The notes under the pieces are model-generated. The model ran no database searches, was not told where the DNA came from, and worked only from the letters and a program-made list of their open reading frames with translations. Below, piece by piece: positions 17,452-26,508 of a DNA stretch of 46,972 nucleotides. A program made the position numbers and the translations under genes. Numbering within the stretch: position 1 is the stretch's first letter; each line of letters opens with the position of its first letter. The stretch covers positions 1 through 46,972 of the forward strand of contig CAIRCP010000130.1 in assembly GCA_903877095.1 (NCBI GenBank), written 5' to 3'. Origin of the DNA: an uncultured Actinomycetes bacterium. Its GTDB lineage: Bacteria > Actinomycetota > Actinomycetes > Mycobacteriales > Mycobacteriaceae.

Positions 17452-17937
17452 TCAGTCCTGGTCGATGAGCTGCCGGACCGCGGCGATGCCGTCGTCCGTG
17501 CCGATCACCACCAGGACATCGCCTGCCTGCAGGAGTTCCTCGGGTCCCGGTGAGGCCAGCACTTCCTCGCCGCGCACGATCGCCACGATCGACGCGCCGG
17601 TGCGGGTCCGCGCCCGGGTGTCGCCGAGGGGACGTGTGTCGTAGCGGGATCCGGCGGTCACCATCACCTGCCCGGCGGACAGGCCCGGAACCTCTTTGGT
17701 CAGGTCGGCGTAGCCCTCGACCATCCGCGGTGCGCCGAGGATCTGGGCCAGCGCATCGGCTTCCCGCTCGGTCAGCCGGAACACTCGCTGCGCGCTGTCG
17801 GGATCGTCCGCCACGGCGCAGACGAACACCTCGAAGTCACCGCCCCGGCGGGCGATCACCGCGATCCGCTCACCGTCGCGGTTCTGGAATTCGTAGCGCA
17901 GTCCGACTCCGGGCAGCCGGGTTTCGTGGACGTCCAT
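17452..17937 (-). CDS. khtT: K+/H+ antiporter regulatory subunit (KhtT-like, TrkA-C domain)
   Basis: A 161-residue soluble protein. The N-terminal half is KhtT-specific, and residues about 75-160 form a TrkA-C (RCK_C) ligand-binding domain ending in AGDVLVVIGTDDGI. KhtT proteins bind nucleotides such as c-di-AMP in Bacillus and gate KhtU. The frame is open further upstream, but I use ATG 17937 because residues before it are antisense to the desaturase remnant and the protein then begins MDVHETRLPGVG as in homologues. It is 5 bases from the end of the desaturase remnant and coupled to khtU. Confidence 0.88.
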   Translation of the reverse strand: MDVHETRLPGVGLRYEFQNRDGERIAVIARRGGDFEVFVCAVADDPDSAQRVFRLTEREADALAQILGAPRMVEGYADLTKEVPGLSAGQVMVTAGSRYDTRPLGDTRARTRTGASIVAIVRGEEVLASPGPEELLQAGDVLVVIGTDDGIAAVRQLIDQD

Positions 17938-17942
17938 ACCCG

Positions 17943-18563
17943 TCAGCTTGCCGCAGCCGCGGTGGCGGCCGGTGCGGAACCGGACCGCGACGGTGTCCAG
18001 CCGGGCGGCCCGAAGATGTAGCCGAGTTTGTCGCGCGAGCGGGTGGCCGAGCGGACGTCGCGGACGATCGCCACGTATTCGTGGGTCTCCAGCGACCAGA
18101 TGTTGAAGGTGTTCACCGGCCTGGTGAGCCCGTAGTGCGGTCGGAACAGTTCGGGCTGGAAACTCCCGAACATGCGGTCCCAGATGATCAGGATGCCGCC
18201 GAAGTTGCGGTCGAGATACTCCGGATCCATCCCGTGGTGCACCCGGTGGTGCGAGGGGGTGTTGAAGACGAACTCGATCGGCCGGGGCAGGGTGATGCCC
18301 AAGAGCGGCAACGGTATCCACATGATCAATTCGCCGCTGTTGTTCCACTTCTGCCGCAGGGCGGTGGCGAAGTTGAAGTACCGGCTGGAGTGGTGCGCCT
18401 GATGGGTCGCCCAGATGATCCGCACCCGGTGCGCGATGCGGTGATAGGCGTAGAACAACACGTCGACACCGACGAGCGCGATCACCCACGTGTACCAGTG
18501 CCTAGCCGACAGGTGCCACGGGGCGACGTGGCGCGGATCTCCGACGCCGATCCCGGCGACCAA
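17943..18563 (-). pseudogene. Truncated, internally deleted sterol-desaturase-family gene (Rv1814/Erg3 remnant)
   Basis: The 206-codon frame keeps the fatty acid hydroxylase/sterol desaturase core: histidine boxes HRIAH, HQAHH and HRVHH, and the conserved C-terminal half. Two parts are missing compared with the family (about 300 residues). The first 75-90 residues, with the N-terminal helices, are absent: the only start is a TTG at 18563 and an in-frame stop lies at 18576-18578. Between PLPLLG and EFVFNTPSHH about 30 residues are also gone, including the usual helix with YQFWxHTE. The frame is otherwise intact. A membrane di-iron enzyme lacking these parts is unlikely to work, so I call it a decaying gene; a short functional variant remains possible. 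Confidence 0.65.
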
Positions 18564-18577
18564 GCAAGATGGTGATC

Positions 18578-20707
18578 ATGGCTGAACCGTGGTTGACCGC
18601 AGTGGCCGACCGGTTGGGGGTGGCGTGCGCCTACCACGACTGGACCGGGAACTTCGTGACCGTGCAGCGCGAGACCGTGGTGGCCGTGCTGGCCGCCCTC
18701 GGGGTCCGCGCGGAATCCGAAGAAGACTGTGCCGCTTCGCTTTCCGAACTGGATCGAGCCCACTGGTCGCGGGCGCTGCCGCTGACGATCGTGGCGCGCT
18801 CCGGCGCCGAAGTGTCGTTCTGGGTGCACGTTACGCATGGGGACCCGGCGCACGTCTGGGTCCGGTTGGAGGACGGCACCGTCCGGAACGACATCCGGCA
18901 GGCGGATAACTTCACCCCTCCTTTCGACCTGGGCGGCCGACTGGTCGGCGAGGCCACGTTCGTCCTGCCCGGCGATCTCCCCCTGGGGTACCACCGGGTT
19001 CACCTTCGGTCCGGTGAGCGGGAGTTCGACACCGCGCTGATCGTCACGCCAGCCTGGCTGGGCCTGCCCGCCCGGATGGGGGCGCGCCGCGGTTGGGGCC
19101 TGGCCACCCAGCTCTACAGCGTCCGCTCAAAGGGCTCGTGGGCCTTCGGCGACCTCGCCGACCTCGCCGACCTGGCGGTGTGGGCCGGCGCCCGGCACGG
19201 CGCCGACTACGTGCTGGTCAACCCGTTGCACGCGGCCGCACCGACCAAGCCGATGGAGCCGTCGCCGTATCTGCCCACTTCCCGGCGTTTCGTCAACCCG
19301 TTGTATCTGCGGGTCGAGGCGATCCCGGAGTTCGCCTCGCTGCGCGACCGCGATCGGGTGCACAACCGTCGCAAGAGGGTTCAATCGCGGGCTCAGCGGT
19401 CGGCCATCATCGACCGGGACATGGTGTGGGAGCGCAAGCGCAAAGCGCTGGAACTGGTCTACCGGGTTCCCCGGTCGGTCGGCCGCGAGCTGGCGTTCAC
19501 GGCGTTCGCCGAGCGCGAGGGCACCGCTCTGGACGACTTTGCCACCTGGTGTGCGCTGGCCGAGAAGTACGGGGGCGACTGGCGCACCTGGCCCACGGCC
19601 CTCCAGCACCCGGCCAACCCGGAGGTCGCCGAGTTCGCCCAACGCCATCAGCGCACCGTGGACTTCCACCGCTGGATGCAGTGGCAACTCGATGACCAAC
19701 TGGCCGCCGCGCAGTCCCAGGCGCTGCGAGCCGGCATGGCACTGGGCGTGATGCACGATCTGGCGGTCGGGGTGCACCCCAGCGGGGCCGACGCCTGGTC
19801 GCTGCAGGAGGTGCTGGCGCTCGGGGTCACCGCCGGCGCACCGCCGGACGAGTTCAACCAGCTCGGCCAGGACTGGTCGCAGCCGCCGTGGCGGCCGGAC
19901 CGCCTCGAAGAGCTTGGCTACCAACCGTTCCGGGCTCTCATCGCGGCGATCCTGCGGCACGCCGGCGGGGTGCGCATCGACCACGTCATCGGGCTGTTCC
20001 GGCTGTGGTGGATCCCCGCCGGCGCCCCGCCCACCCAGGGCACCTACGTGCGCTACAACCACGACGCGATGATCGGCATCGTCGCCCTGGAGGCCTATCG
20101 CGCCGGTGCGGTGGTGGTCGGCGAAGACCTCGGCACCGTGGAGCCGTGGGCACGGGACTACCTGCGCGATCGTGGGGTGCTGGGCACGTCGATCCTGTGG
20201 TTCGAGATCGACGGCGGCAGTCGCGGGCCGCTGGCCGCCCAGCATTGGCGGGATCTGTGCCTGTCCTCGGTCACCACCCACGATCTGCCGCCAACCCCGG
20301 GCTACCTCGACGGCGAGCACGTCCGGCTCCGCGGTGAGCTGGGCCTGCTCGCCCGCCCCGCCGAGGACGAACTGGCCGACGACCGGGCCTGGCAGGAGCA
20401 ATGGCTGGCAGAACTGCGCCGGGTCGGTCTGCTCGGCGCCGAGGCCGACGAAGAAGACGTGACGCTGGCGCTGTACCGGTATCTGGGCCGCACCCGCTCG
20501 CGACTGCTCGCGCTGGCCCTGACCGATGCGGTCGGCGAACGCCGCACCCAGAACCAGCCCGGAACCACCGACGAATACCCGAACTGGCGGGTGCCGCTGG
20601 CCGGCCCGGATGGCTCCCCGCTTCTGCTGGAGGACGTCTTCACCGATCGGCGTGCCGCCCTGATGGCCGAAGCGCTACGGGCCGCCACCGGCGGAGAGTC
20701 AGGCTGA
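18578..20707 (+). CDS. malQ: 4-alpha-glucanotransferase (amylomaltase)
   Basis: A 709-residue GH77 enzyme that moves alpha-1,4-glucan chains between maltodextrins in glycogen and maltose metabolism. The N-terminal 150 residues form the beta-sandwich extension typical of actinobacterial MalQ. The catalytic barrel holds VRIDHVIG (nucleophile Asp), VVGEDLGTV (acid/base Glu) and SVTTHDLPPT (transition-state Asp). It closely matches Rv1781c. I prefer ATG 18578 (MAEPW) over ATG 18569, because it matches the homologue's N-terminus; neither has a strong ribosome site. It is followed after 3 bases by a Nudix gene, so they form an operon. Upstream it abuts the desaturase remnant head to head. Confidence 0.95.
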   Translation: MAEPWLTAVADRLGVACAYHDWTGNFVTVQRETVVAVLAALGVRAESEEDCAASLSELDRAHWSRALPLTIVARSGAEVSFWVHVTHGDPAHVWVRLEDGTVRNDIRQADNFTPPFDLGGRLVGEATFVLPGDLPLGYHRVHLRSGEREFDTALIVTPAWLGLPARMGARRGWGLATQLYSVRSKGSWAFGDLADLADLAVWAGARHGADYVLVNPLHAAAPTKPMEPSPYLPTSRRFVNPLYLRVEAIPEFASLRDRDRVHNRRKRVQSRAQRSAIIDRDMVWERKRKALELVYRVPRSVGRELAFTAFAEREGTALDDFATWCALAEKYGGDWRTWPTALQHPANPEVAEFAQRHQRTVDFHRWMQWQLDDQLAAAQSQALRAGMALGVMHDLAVGVHPSGADAWSLQEVLALGVTAGAPPDEFNQLGQDWSQPPWRPDRLEELGYQPFRALIAAILRHAGGVRIDHVIGLFRLWWIPAGAPPTQGTYVRYNHDAMIGIVALEAYRAGAVVVGEDLGTVEPWARDYLRDRGVLGTSILWFEIDGGSRGPLAAQHWRDLCLSSVTTHDLPPTPGYLDGEHVRLRGELGLLARPAEDELADDRAWQEQWLAELRRVGLLGAEADEEDVTLALYRYLGRTRSRLLALALTDAVGERRTQNQPGTTDEYPNWRVPLAGPDGSPLLLEDVFTDRRAALMAEALRAATGGESG

Positions 20708-20710
20708 GCT

Positions 20711-21187
20711 GTGCCGGTTCTCAGCGCCGGCCTGTTGCTGCATCGGCGGGCCGGGGACGTCCCCGGCCACACTGAAACAGAAGTGTTGATCGGCCATCCC
20801 GGTGGCCCGTTCTGGGCGCGCAAGGACGACGGAGCCTGGTCGATTCCCAAGGGCGAGTGCGACTCCGGTGAGGACCCGTGGGACGCCGCCCGGCGCGAGT
20901 TCGCCGAGGAACTCGGCTGCCCCGCCCCTGACGCTCAGCGCCTGGATCTGGGGACCGCCAAGCAGCCCAGCGGCAAGCTTCTGACCGTGTTCGCAGTGGC
21001 CGCCGACCTCGACCTCGACGCCTTCCGCAGCAACACTTTCACGATGGAATGGCCGAAAGGCTCTGGGCGCCTTCGGGAATTCCCGGAACTGGACCGGGTG
21101 GCGTGGCTGCCGGTGCCCGAGGCGCGCACCAAACTGGTCAGGGGCCAGGTCACTTTCCTGGATCGCCTGTGCGGCGAGGTCGGCTAA
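20711..21187 (+). CDS. Nudix hydrolase
   Basis: A 158-residue Nudix pyrophosphohydrolase. The Nudix box GX5EX7REXXEEXG is complete: GECDSGEDPWDAARREFAEELG at about residues 48-69. The preceding strand WSIPKGE is typical of the subgroup acting on diadenosine polyphosphates or nucleotide diphosphate derivatives. The start is GTG at 20711, 3 bases after malQ, so it is probably co-transcribed with it. The substrate is not evident. It converges with the channel gene, with 9 bases between the stops. Confidence 0.88.
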   Translation: MPVLSAGLLLHRRAGDVPGHTETEVLIGHPGGPFWARKDDGAWSIPKGECDSGEDPWDAARREFAEELGCPAPDAQRLDLGTAKQPSGKLLTVFAVAADLDLDAFRSNTFTMEWPKGSGRLREFPELDRVAWLPVPEARTKLVRGQVTFLDRLCGEVG

Positions 21188-21196
21188 AGCGGGGCT

Positions 21197-22651
21197 CTAC
21201 ACCGCGCCGCGCTGCGCGGCCTCGGCCAGGGCTTCCTTTGTTGCGCGGCGGCGCATCTCGACCGCGTCGCCGATCTGCCGGGCCAGACGGTGGTCCTGTT
21301 GGACAATGGCGTTCATCGCATCCGGGGAAATCGCCACAAGCGTGGCATCGGTCAGAGCTGCCACACCGGTGATCATCCGCTGCCGGGTCAGCGAGGCCCC
21401 GCCGATGTAGTCCCCAACCTCCAGTTCGCCCAGCGGGATTTGGCCACCGCTCGCGGTGCGGGCGAACATCCCAACCTTGCCCTCGGTGACGAATCCCAAG
21501 GCGTCCGGAATGGTGTTGACCGCCTGGACGACCTCGCCTTCGGCATAGCGGCGCACCGTGCTTGCGGCGAGCATCGTCGCTGCGGCCTCCGCGTCGAGAC
21601 CGAGGCGGGCGGCGATGGCTCCGACGTGCTCGGCCAGGTACGCGGCCGTGCGCCGGTGACCGGACTTGACGTTGTCCAGGTGCAGACCGGATCGCTGTGC
21701 GGCGTACCAGACACGTTGCCTGAGAAGCGACACCGTCCCATCGGTCTCGGCCGGCGAGACGACCGGAACCGTCACGCGATATACGACCAATTCCGGGTTC
21801 ACCTCGTGTGCGCCCACCGGGAAGATCGAGCATTTGGCGTCGGGCAGTTTCGCCGGCATGGAGTCGGCCACCGCGAGCAACATCGTCTTGATCGCCCCCG
21901 GTGGGTCACCGGCGGCGAAGTTGAAGGCGGCTTTCGCTTTGAAGTAAGGCGCGACGGTTCGGCTGAGGTTGGTGAACGCGTCCCCGGCCAGCGCGGCGTT
22001 CGGGACGATCCTGATGCCGTTCGCGGTATCGATGTGCACGGCCCGCCAGTTGACCTCGACGACCTGGCCGTCGCCGAACTTGGTTTCCAGCCAGTCCCCG
22101 ATCCGGAACGGCTGCTCGAAGAGCAGCAACAGGCCGGAGATGACCGGACCCACCGCGTTCTGGACCGCCAGGCCGATCACGATGGACGTGACGCCCACCG
22201 CGGTGATCAGCCCGCCGATGTTGGCGCCCCACACCCACGACAACAGCACGGCGACCCCGATGAGGATGAGGATGAGCCGTCCGAGGTCGACGAAGATGCC
22301 CGGCAACCTGCTGCGCCAACTGCCGGCACTGGCCTTGCCGAAGAGCGCGGCGTTGGCGCCGGACAACAGCGCCAGCATGATGACGAAACCGACCACCGTA
22401 GCGGCGATCTTCGCCCAGGTTCCATGCGCATCGGCGTGCGCGCCGCTGGCCCGGTTGAACTGGTCGACCAGCAGGTACACCGCGCCGGCCGGCAGCAACC
22501 AGTTCCGCAGCAGCCCTACCGGTTTGGCGTAGGAACTGCCCCGCCGGACCAGGGCGTTGTACACCTCGCTCAATATCAGCAAAGCCAACGGCAGCCCGAC
22601 GACGACGATCAGCGCGGACCAGAACCACGGTTGCGCGGTGATGGTGCTCAT
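21197..22651 (-). CDS. MscS-type channel with C-terminal cNMP-binding-like domain (Rv2434c type)
   Basis: A 484-residue membrane protein. Helices lie at about residues 10-32, 50-70, 85-110, 130-150 and 155-180, and an MscS pore/beta domain follows (VTSIVIGLAVQNAVGPVISG, then FEQPFRIGDW). From about 345 to 470 is a Crp/CNG-like nucleotide-binding fold, but two canonical ligand contacts are changed. The phosphate-cassette GE is GG (GDYIGGASL), and the position of the phosphate-binding Arg is Met (RMITGV). The start ATG at 22651 overlaps the stop of the upstream receptor-cyclase gene (ATGA), so they are translationally coupled. It matches the Rv2435c-Rv2434c order of M. tuberculosis. Likely role: an ion or osmolyte channel gated by the partner or a non-canonical ligand. 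Confidence 0.88.
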   Translation of the reverse strand: MSTITAQPWFWSALIVVVGLPLALLILSEVYNALVRRGSSYAKPVGLLRNWLLPAGAVYLLVDQFNRASGAHADAHGTWAKIAATVVGFVIMLALLSGANAALFGKASAGSWRSRLPGIFVDLGRLILILIGVAVLLSWVWGANIGGLITAVGVTSIVIGLAVQNAVGPVISGLLLLFEQPFRIGDWLETKFGDGQVVEVNWRAVHIDTANGIRIVPNAALAGDAFTNLSRTVAPYFKAKAAFNFAAGDPPGAIKTMLLAVADSMPAKLPDAKCSIFPVGAHEVNPELVVYRVTVPVVSPAETDGTVSLLRQRVWYAAQRSGLHLDNVKSGHRRTAAYLAEHVGAIAARLGLDAEAAATMLAASTVRRYAEGEVVQAVNTIPDALGFVTEGKVGMFARTASGGQIPLGELEVGDYIGGASLTRQRMITGVAALTDATLVAISPDAMNAIVQQDHRLARQIGDAVEMRRRATKEALAEAAQRGAV

Positions 22652-24804
22652 GCCGACTGCCGCGTTCCCGAGTCGAGCCGCCAGATCGTCTCCGAGCCCT
22701 CGCTGCTGGCGATACTTCCGGCTTGGCTGAACTGATAGATCCCCGTCGCCGCGTCGTGCACACGATCGCTGACGAAGACACCGGCCGCCCGGCTGGCGTC
22801 GCGCACCCGGTGGGCCAGATCGACCGCTTCGCCCCACAGCGCGTAGACGGTGGAGCGCTCCCCCACTAGGCCGCTGGTCACCTGACCGCTGTCGATGCCG
22901 ACCCGGATCGACAGGTGGGCGCCGTGCTGGTCGTTGAATCGCTCCACGATCTCGGTGAGTTCCTTGGCGAACGCGACGGTGCGACTGGCGTGGTCGACGC
23001 GGGGCACCACGAGTCCGCAGGTGGCCAGCAGGCCGTTGTCCTGCATGCTGCGCACCTGCTCGACCCCGTGCCGCTCCGCGGCCCCATCGAAGGCTTCGAC
23101 CAGGGAATTGAGCATCGCCACCGACTGCTCGGGGTTTAGCTTTCTGGAGAAGTCGTCGAAGCCGAGAACCTGCGCGTAGACCACCGACACGTCGCGGTGC
23201 TCGGTGCTGATGTTCTCCTCACCCTCGCGGTAGCGGCGGGCCACCGGTTCGGGCATCAGGCTCTTGAGCAGTTCGTCGTTCTCGGCCCGCTGGGCGTCGA
23301 TGAGCGTTTGTTTGGTCAACAGACTTCCGCTCATATCGTTGAACGACGCCGCCAGTTCGCCGAATTCGTCGCGCGAGGTGACCGGGACCGTCACGCCGAG
23401 TTCCCCGCCGCTGACCCGCTGGACGGCAGCCACCAGCTTCTTGACCGGCCTGGTCAGAATGCGGGCGAACAGCATCCCCAGCAGACAGACGCCCAGGACT
23501 ATCGCACCGGTTGACAGAGCGACGTTGCGGGCGAAGGCGTTGATCGGGGCGTATGCCTCCGATCGGTCGATCTTGGCGATGATCACCCAGTCCAGGCCCG
23601 GCAACTTCAGCGGAGCGTAGGCGTTCAACGCCTCCGAACCCAGATAGCCCTTGGCGGTGGTCAAACCCGCCTGGCCCGACAGCGCCGAGTTCACCGACTT
23701 CGTGTTGACCGGCTGCAGAAGCGTGCTGTCGCCGGTCTTGACCTGACGCTTGGCGACCTCCTCCGGCGTGCCGTTTGCGACGACCCGTTTCAGGTATTCC
23801 TTCGGGTTGGTCACGAGCAGTCGGGACACCGATCGCATGAGCCGGTCCGGGCCGGCCAGATAGGTTTCGCCGGTCTCGCCGAGACCGTCTCTGACCCACT
23901 CCCGATCGCCGGTCATGACGCTGTTAATGGCCTCCCCGGAAAGCTGAAGCGCCAGCACGCCGAGCTTGCCGTTGGCGTCGCCGATCGGGGTGAGTACCCA
24001 TGGGGTCGGCTTGCCCCACGACGGGGCGTAGTCCTCAAAGTCGGCGAAGATCACGTCGTCGACCGACGCCGCCTGCATCGCCTTGCGGTAGGCCTCGGTC
24101 AGTTTGGTGGTCTTGTACGAACCGGAGAACAAGTTGACGCCGAGGTCGGCCTGCTTGTAAGTCGAATACACCACGTTCCCGTCGGTGTCGACGACCATGG
24201 CGTCGTCGAACTTGAAACGATCGACGAAGTCGGTGAAAAAAGGCTGGTAGCGCTCGTTGAGCTTGGTCCAGGCGCTGGGATCACCTGCGTTGAGGACCTT
24301 GACCGACTCGTCCCAGTTGCCTTTGAACGGGGCGGTGTAGAGGCTCTGCAGGTACGTCTGGGCGTTGGACGTGGACCGGAACATAGTGCCGTCGACGGCT
24401 TTCCCGGAGTTCTCCTCGAGGAGTCTGTCGAAGACCGTCGCGTAATAGTTGTCGACCGCCTGCTGGGCGCCCGGCGGGAGCGGGGTTTTCTGCAGTTCGT
24501 CGTAGGCGGCCGTGAATTCCTTCGTGGCCGAGATCATCGAGGATGCGTGCGTCATGACCACCGCGGCGTTGGTGACGCTGTTGTAGTACGACGTGATCTC
24601 CCGCGCCCGCGACTCCCGGAGTTGGGTGAGGCGATGAAATTCCTGATCCCGCAGCGAGTTGGTGCCGGACAGCAACCCGAGGAGACCGCCGATCAGCACC
24701 GAGACCACGCTGACCGACAACAGCATGATCAGCAGCTTGGACTGGAAGCCCAGCGCTGAAAGGCCGCGCAACTTCGGAAGTCTTGCCACAGGCGAATTCC
24801 CCAA
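22648..24804 (-). CDS. Cache-HAMP receptor with degenerate class III nucleotide cyclase domain (Rv2435c type)
   Basis: A 718-residue membrane receptor. A helix at about 22-45 is followed by a large extracellular Cache-like sensor (about 50-420), a second helix (about 425-450), HAMP (about 450-500) and a class III cyclase homology domain (about 535-700). Catalytic positions are largely lost: the first metal Asp is Gln545 (YAQVLGF), the purine-selecting Lys/Asp pair is Arg585/Ala655, and the transition-state Asn is Asp662 (EAVDLAHR). The second metal Asp589 and Arg666 remain. It therefore looks like a pseudo-cyclase signalling module. The start is TTG 24804 or, with GGGGAA ahead of it, GTG 24789. 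It is coupled to the downstream channel gene. Confidence 0.87.
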   Translation of the reverse strand: MGNSPVARLPKLRGLSALGFQSKLLIMLLSVSVVSVLIGGLLGLLSGTNSLRDQEFHRLTQLRESRAREITSYYNSVTNAAVVMTHASSMISATKEFTAAYDELQKTPLPPGAQQAVDNYYATVFDRLLEENSGKAVDGTMFRSTSNAQTYLQSLYTAPFKGNWDESVKVLNAGDPSAWTKLNERYQPFFTDFVDRFKFDDAMVVDTDGNVVYSTYKQADLGVNLFSGSYKTTKLTEAYRKAMQAASVDDVIFADFEDYAPSWGKPTPWVLTPIGDANGKLGVLALQLSGEAINSVMTGDREWVRDGLGETGETYLAGPDRLMRSVSRLLVTNPKEYLKRVVANGTPEEVAKRQVKTGDSTLLQPVNTKSVNSALSGQAGLTTAKGYLGSEALNAYAPLKLPGLDWVIIAKIDRSEAYAPINAFARNVALSTGAIVLGVCLLGMLFARILTRPVKKLVAAVQRVSGGELGVTVPVTSRDEFGELAASFNDMSGSLLTKQTLIDAQRAENDELLKSLMPEPVARRYREGEENISTEHRDVSVVYAQVLGFDDFSRKLNPEQSVAMLNSLVEAFDGAAERHGVEQVRSMQDNGLLATCGLVVPRVDHASRTVAFAKELTEIVERFNDQHGAHLSIRVGIDSGQVTSGLVGERSTVYALWGEAVDLAHRVRDASRAAGVFVSDRVHDAATGIYQFSQAGSIASSEGSETIWRLDSGTRQSA

Positions 24805-24875
24805 TCTCGATGCGACACATGTCGCGGGACGCGGAATTTTAACGCAGATCAGACCCTCCGGGGCGCAGTAACATC

Positions 24876-26378
24876 ATGGCGATGACGACGCCGGTCGCGT
24901 CCGCGGACACCCCGCTGTGGTTATTCGCCGACCAGCTCGGCCCGCGCGTCCACGGCGGGGAACATGCCCGCCGGCCGATTCTGCTGATCGAAGCCGACTC
25001 GGCGCTGCGGCGGCGGCGCTCGCACCGCCAGAAACTGCACCTGATTCTCTCGGGTCTGCGGCATGCCGCCGCCGACCTCGGCGACCGGGCGACGCTGATC
25101 CGGGCCGCTACCTACACCGAGGCTCTGCGCAGCTATGGCCGGCCGGTGCTGGTGCACGAGCCGACCTCCCACGCCGCCGAGGCGTTCGTGCACCGACTGC
25201 GGCGCGACGGCCTGGTTGCCGACGTGCTGCCGGCGGCGACTTTTGCGCTGTCCCGCAACGACTTCCGGCAGTGGGCGGGCGACCGAACCCGGTTCCGGAT
25301 GGAGGATTTCTACCGTCAGCAGCGCCGGTCTTTCGGCGTCCTGATGGACGGGTCCGAACCCGTAGGCGGACGGTGGAACTTCGACGCCGACAACCGCGAG
25401 CCGCCCCCGAAGGGCCGGGCCAGGCTCGACGTCGCCCCGCCGTACCGGCCCGACGAGGACGGCATCGACGCGCAGGTCCGCCGCGACCTCGACGCCATGG
25501 ACCTCGACACCGTCGGCGTCGACGGGCCACGGCTGTTCGCCGTGACCCCCGCCGAGGCTGAGGCGGCCCTGCGGCAGTTCATCACCCACCGCCTGCCGAC
25601 ATTCGGCCGCTACGAGGACGCCATGCTCGGCGACGACTGGGCCATGGCGCACTCCCTGCTGTCGGTCCCGTTGAACCTCGGGGTGTTGCACCCACTGGAC
25701 GCGGTCCACGCCGCCGAGCAGGCATACCGCGACGGCACCGCTCCGTTGGCCGCCGCCGAGGGGTTCATCCGGCAGATCCTGGGCTGGCGGGAGTACATGT
25801 GGCAGCTGTACTGGCACTTCGGCAGCGACTACCTGGAGCGCAACCACCTCGGCGCGGACACCGCGCTGCCGGACTGGTGGGCGCGACTCGACGCCGACGC
25901 CGTCGAGGCCGAATGCCTGCGCCAGGCGCTGGCCGGGGTGCGGACGCGCGGGTGGGCCCACCACATCCAGCGGCTGATGGTGCTGGGTAGCCACGCTCTG
26001 CAGCGCGGCTACCGGCCGCGGGAGTTGTCCGACTGGTTCGCCGCGTCGTTCGTGGACGGCTTCGCCTGGGTGATGCCCACCAACGTGATCGGCATGAGCC
26101 AGTACGCCGACGGCGGTCAGGTCGCGACCAAGCCCTACACGTCCGGCGGGGCCTACATCAGCAAGATGAGCGACCACTGCGGGCACTGCCGGTTCGACCC
26201 GAAGAAGCGACTCGGCCCCGACGCCTGCCCGTTCACCGCGGGCTACTGGGCCTTCACCCACCGGCACGCCGACCTGCTGGCCGCCAACATGCGCACCGCC
26301 CGCGCGGTGTCGTCCATGAACCGGCTCTCCGACCTGGACGCGGTGCTGGAGCAGGAGCGCCACCGCGAGGAGTTCTGA
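24876..26378 (+). CDS. Iron-sulfur cryptochrome/photolyase, prokaryotic (6-4) photolyase type (FeS-BCP)
   Basis: A 500-residue flavoprotein of the FeS-BCP branch (Agrobacterium PhrB, Rhodobacter CryB). The N-terminal Rossmann-like antenna domain starts at LWLFADQLGP. The FAD helical domain contains GWREYMWQLYW and TNVIGMSQYADGG. All four cluster ligands are present: Cys347, Cys435, Cys438 (HCGHC) and Cys451 (DACPF). Their spacing equals that of PhrB offset by three. These enzymes repair (6-4) photoproducts with light and use a lumazine antenna. The gene is divergent from the receptor cyclase with 71 bases between; the start is ATG 24876. M. tuberculosis has no photolyase, so this suggests a light-exposed environmental species. 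Confidence 0.92.
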   Translation: MAMTTPVASADTPLWLFADQLGPRVHGGEHARRPILLIEADSALRRRRSHRQKLHLILSGLRHAAADLGDRATLIRAATYTEALRSYGRPVLVHEPTSHAAEAFVHRLRRDGLVADVLPAATFALSRNDFRQWAGDRTRFRMEDFYRQQRRSFGVLMDGSEPVGGRWNFDADNREPPPKGRARLDVAPPYRPDEDGIDAQVRRDLDAMDLDTVGVDGPRLFAVTPAEAEAALRQFITHRLPTFGRYEDAMLGDDWAMAHSLLSVPLNLGVLHPLDAVHAAEQAYRDGTAPLAAAEGFIRQILGWREYMWQLYWHFGSDYLERNHLGADTALPDWWARLDADAVEAECLRQALAGVRTRGWAHHIQRLMVLGSHALQRGYRPRELSDWFAASFVDGFAWVMPTNVIGMSQYADGGQVATKPYTSGGAYISKMSDHCGHCRFDPKKRLGPDACPFTAGYWAFTHRHADLLAANMRTARAVSSMNRLSDLDAVLEQERHREEF

Positions 26379-26508
26379 GCTGCTCTGAAACGTTCCTCCG
26401 ATCAGGTGCGATACCTCTGGCAGACGGGCCTCGCCCGACCGCTGCGCTCAAGTTCGCCGCGCAAGTCCGCTGCGCTATGTTCGAGGTCAAGACAGGAAGG
26501 TCGGGGCG

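Noticed and set aside
21700..22837. N-terminal extension of the channel gene up to 22837
   Set aside because: The extra 62 residues overlap the cyclase gene in another frame. ATG 22651 with ATGA coupling is a better start.
24805..24875. SOS (LexA) box before the photolyase gene
   Set aside because: No GAACN4GTTC or related palindrome is present in the 71-base divergent region.
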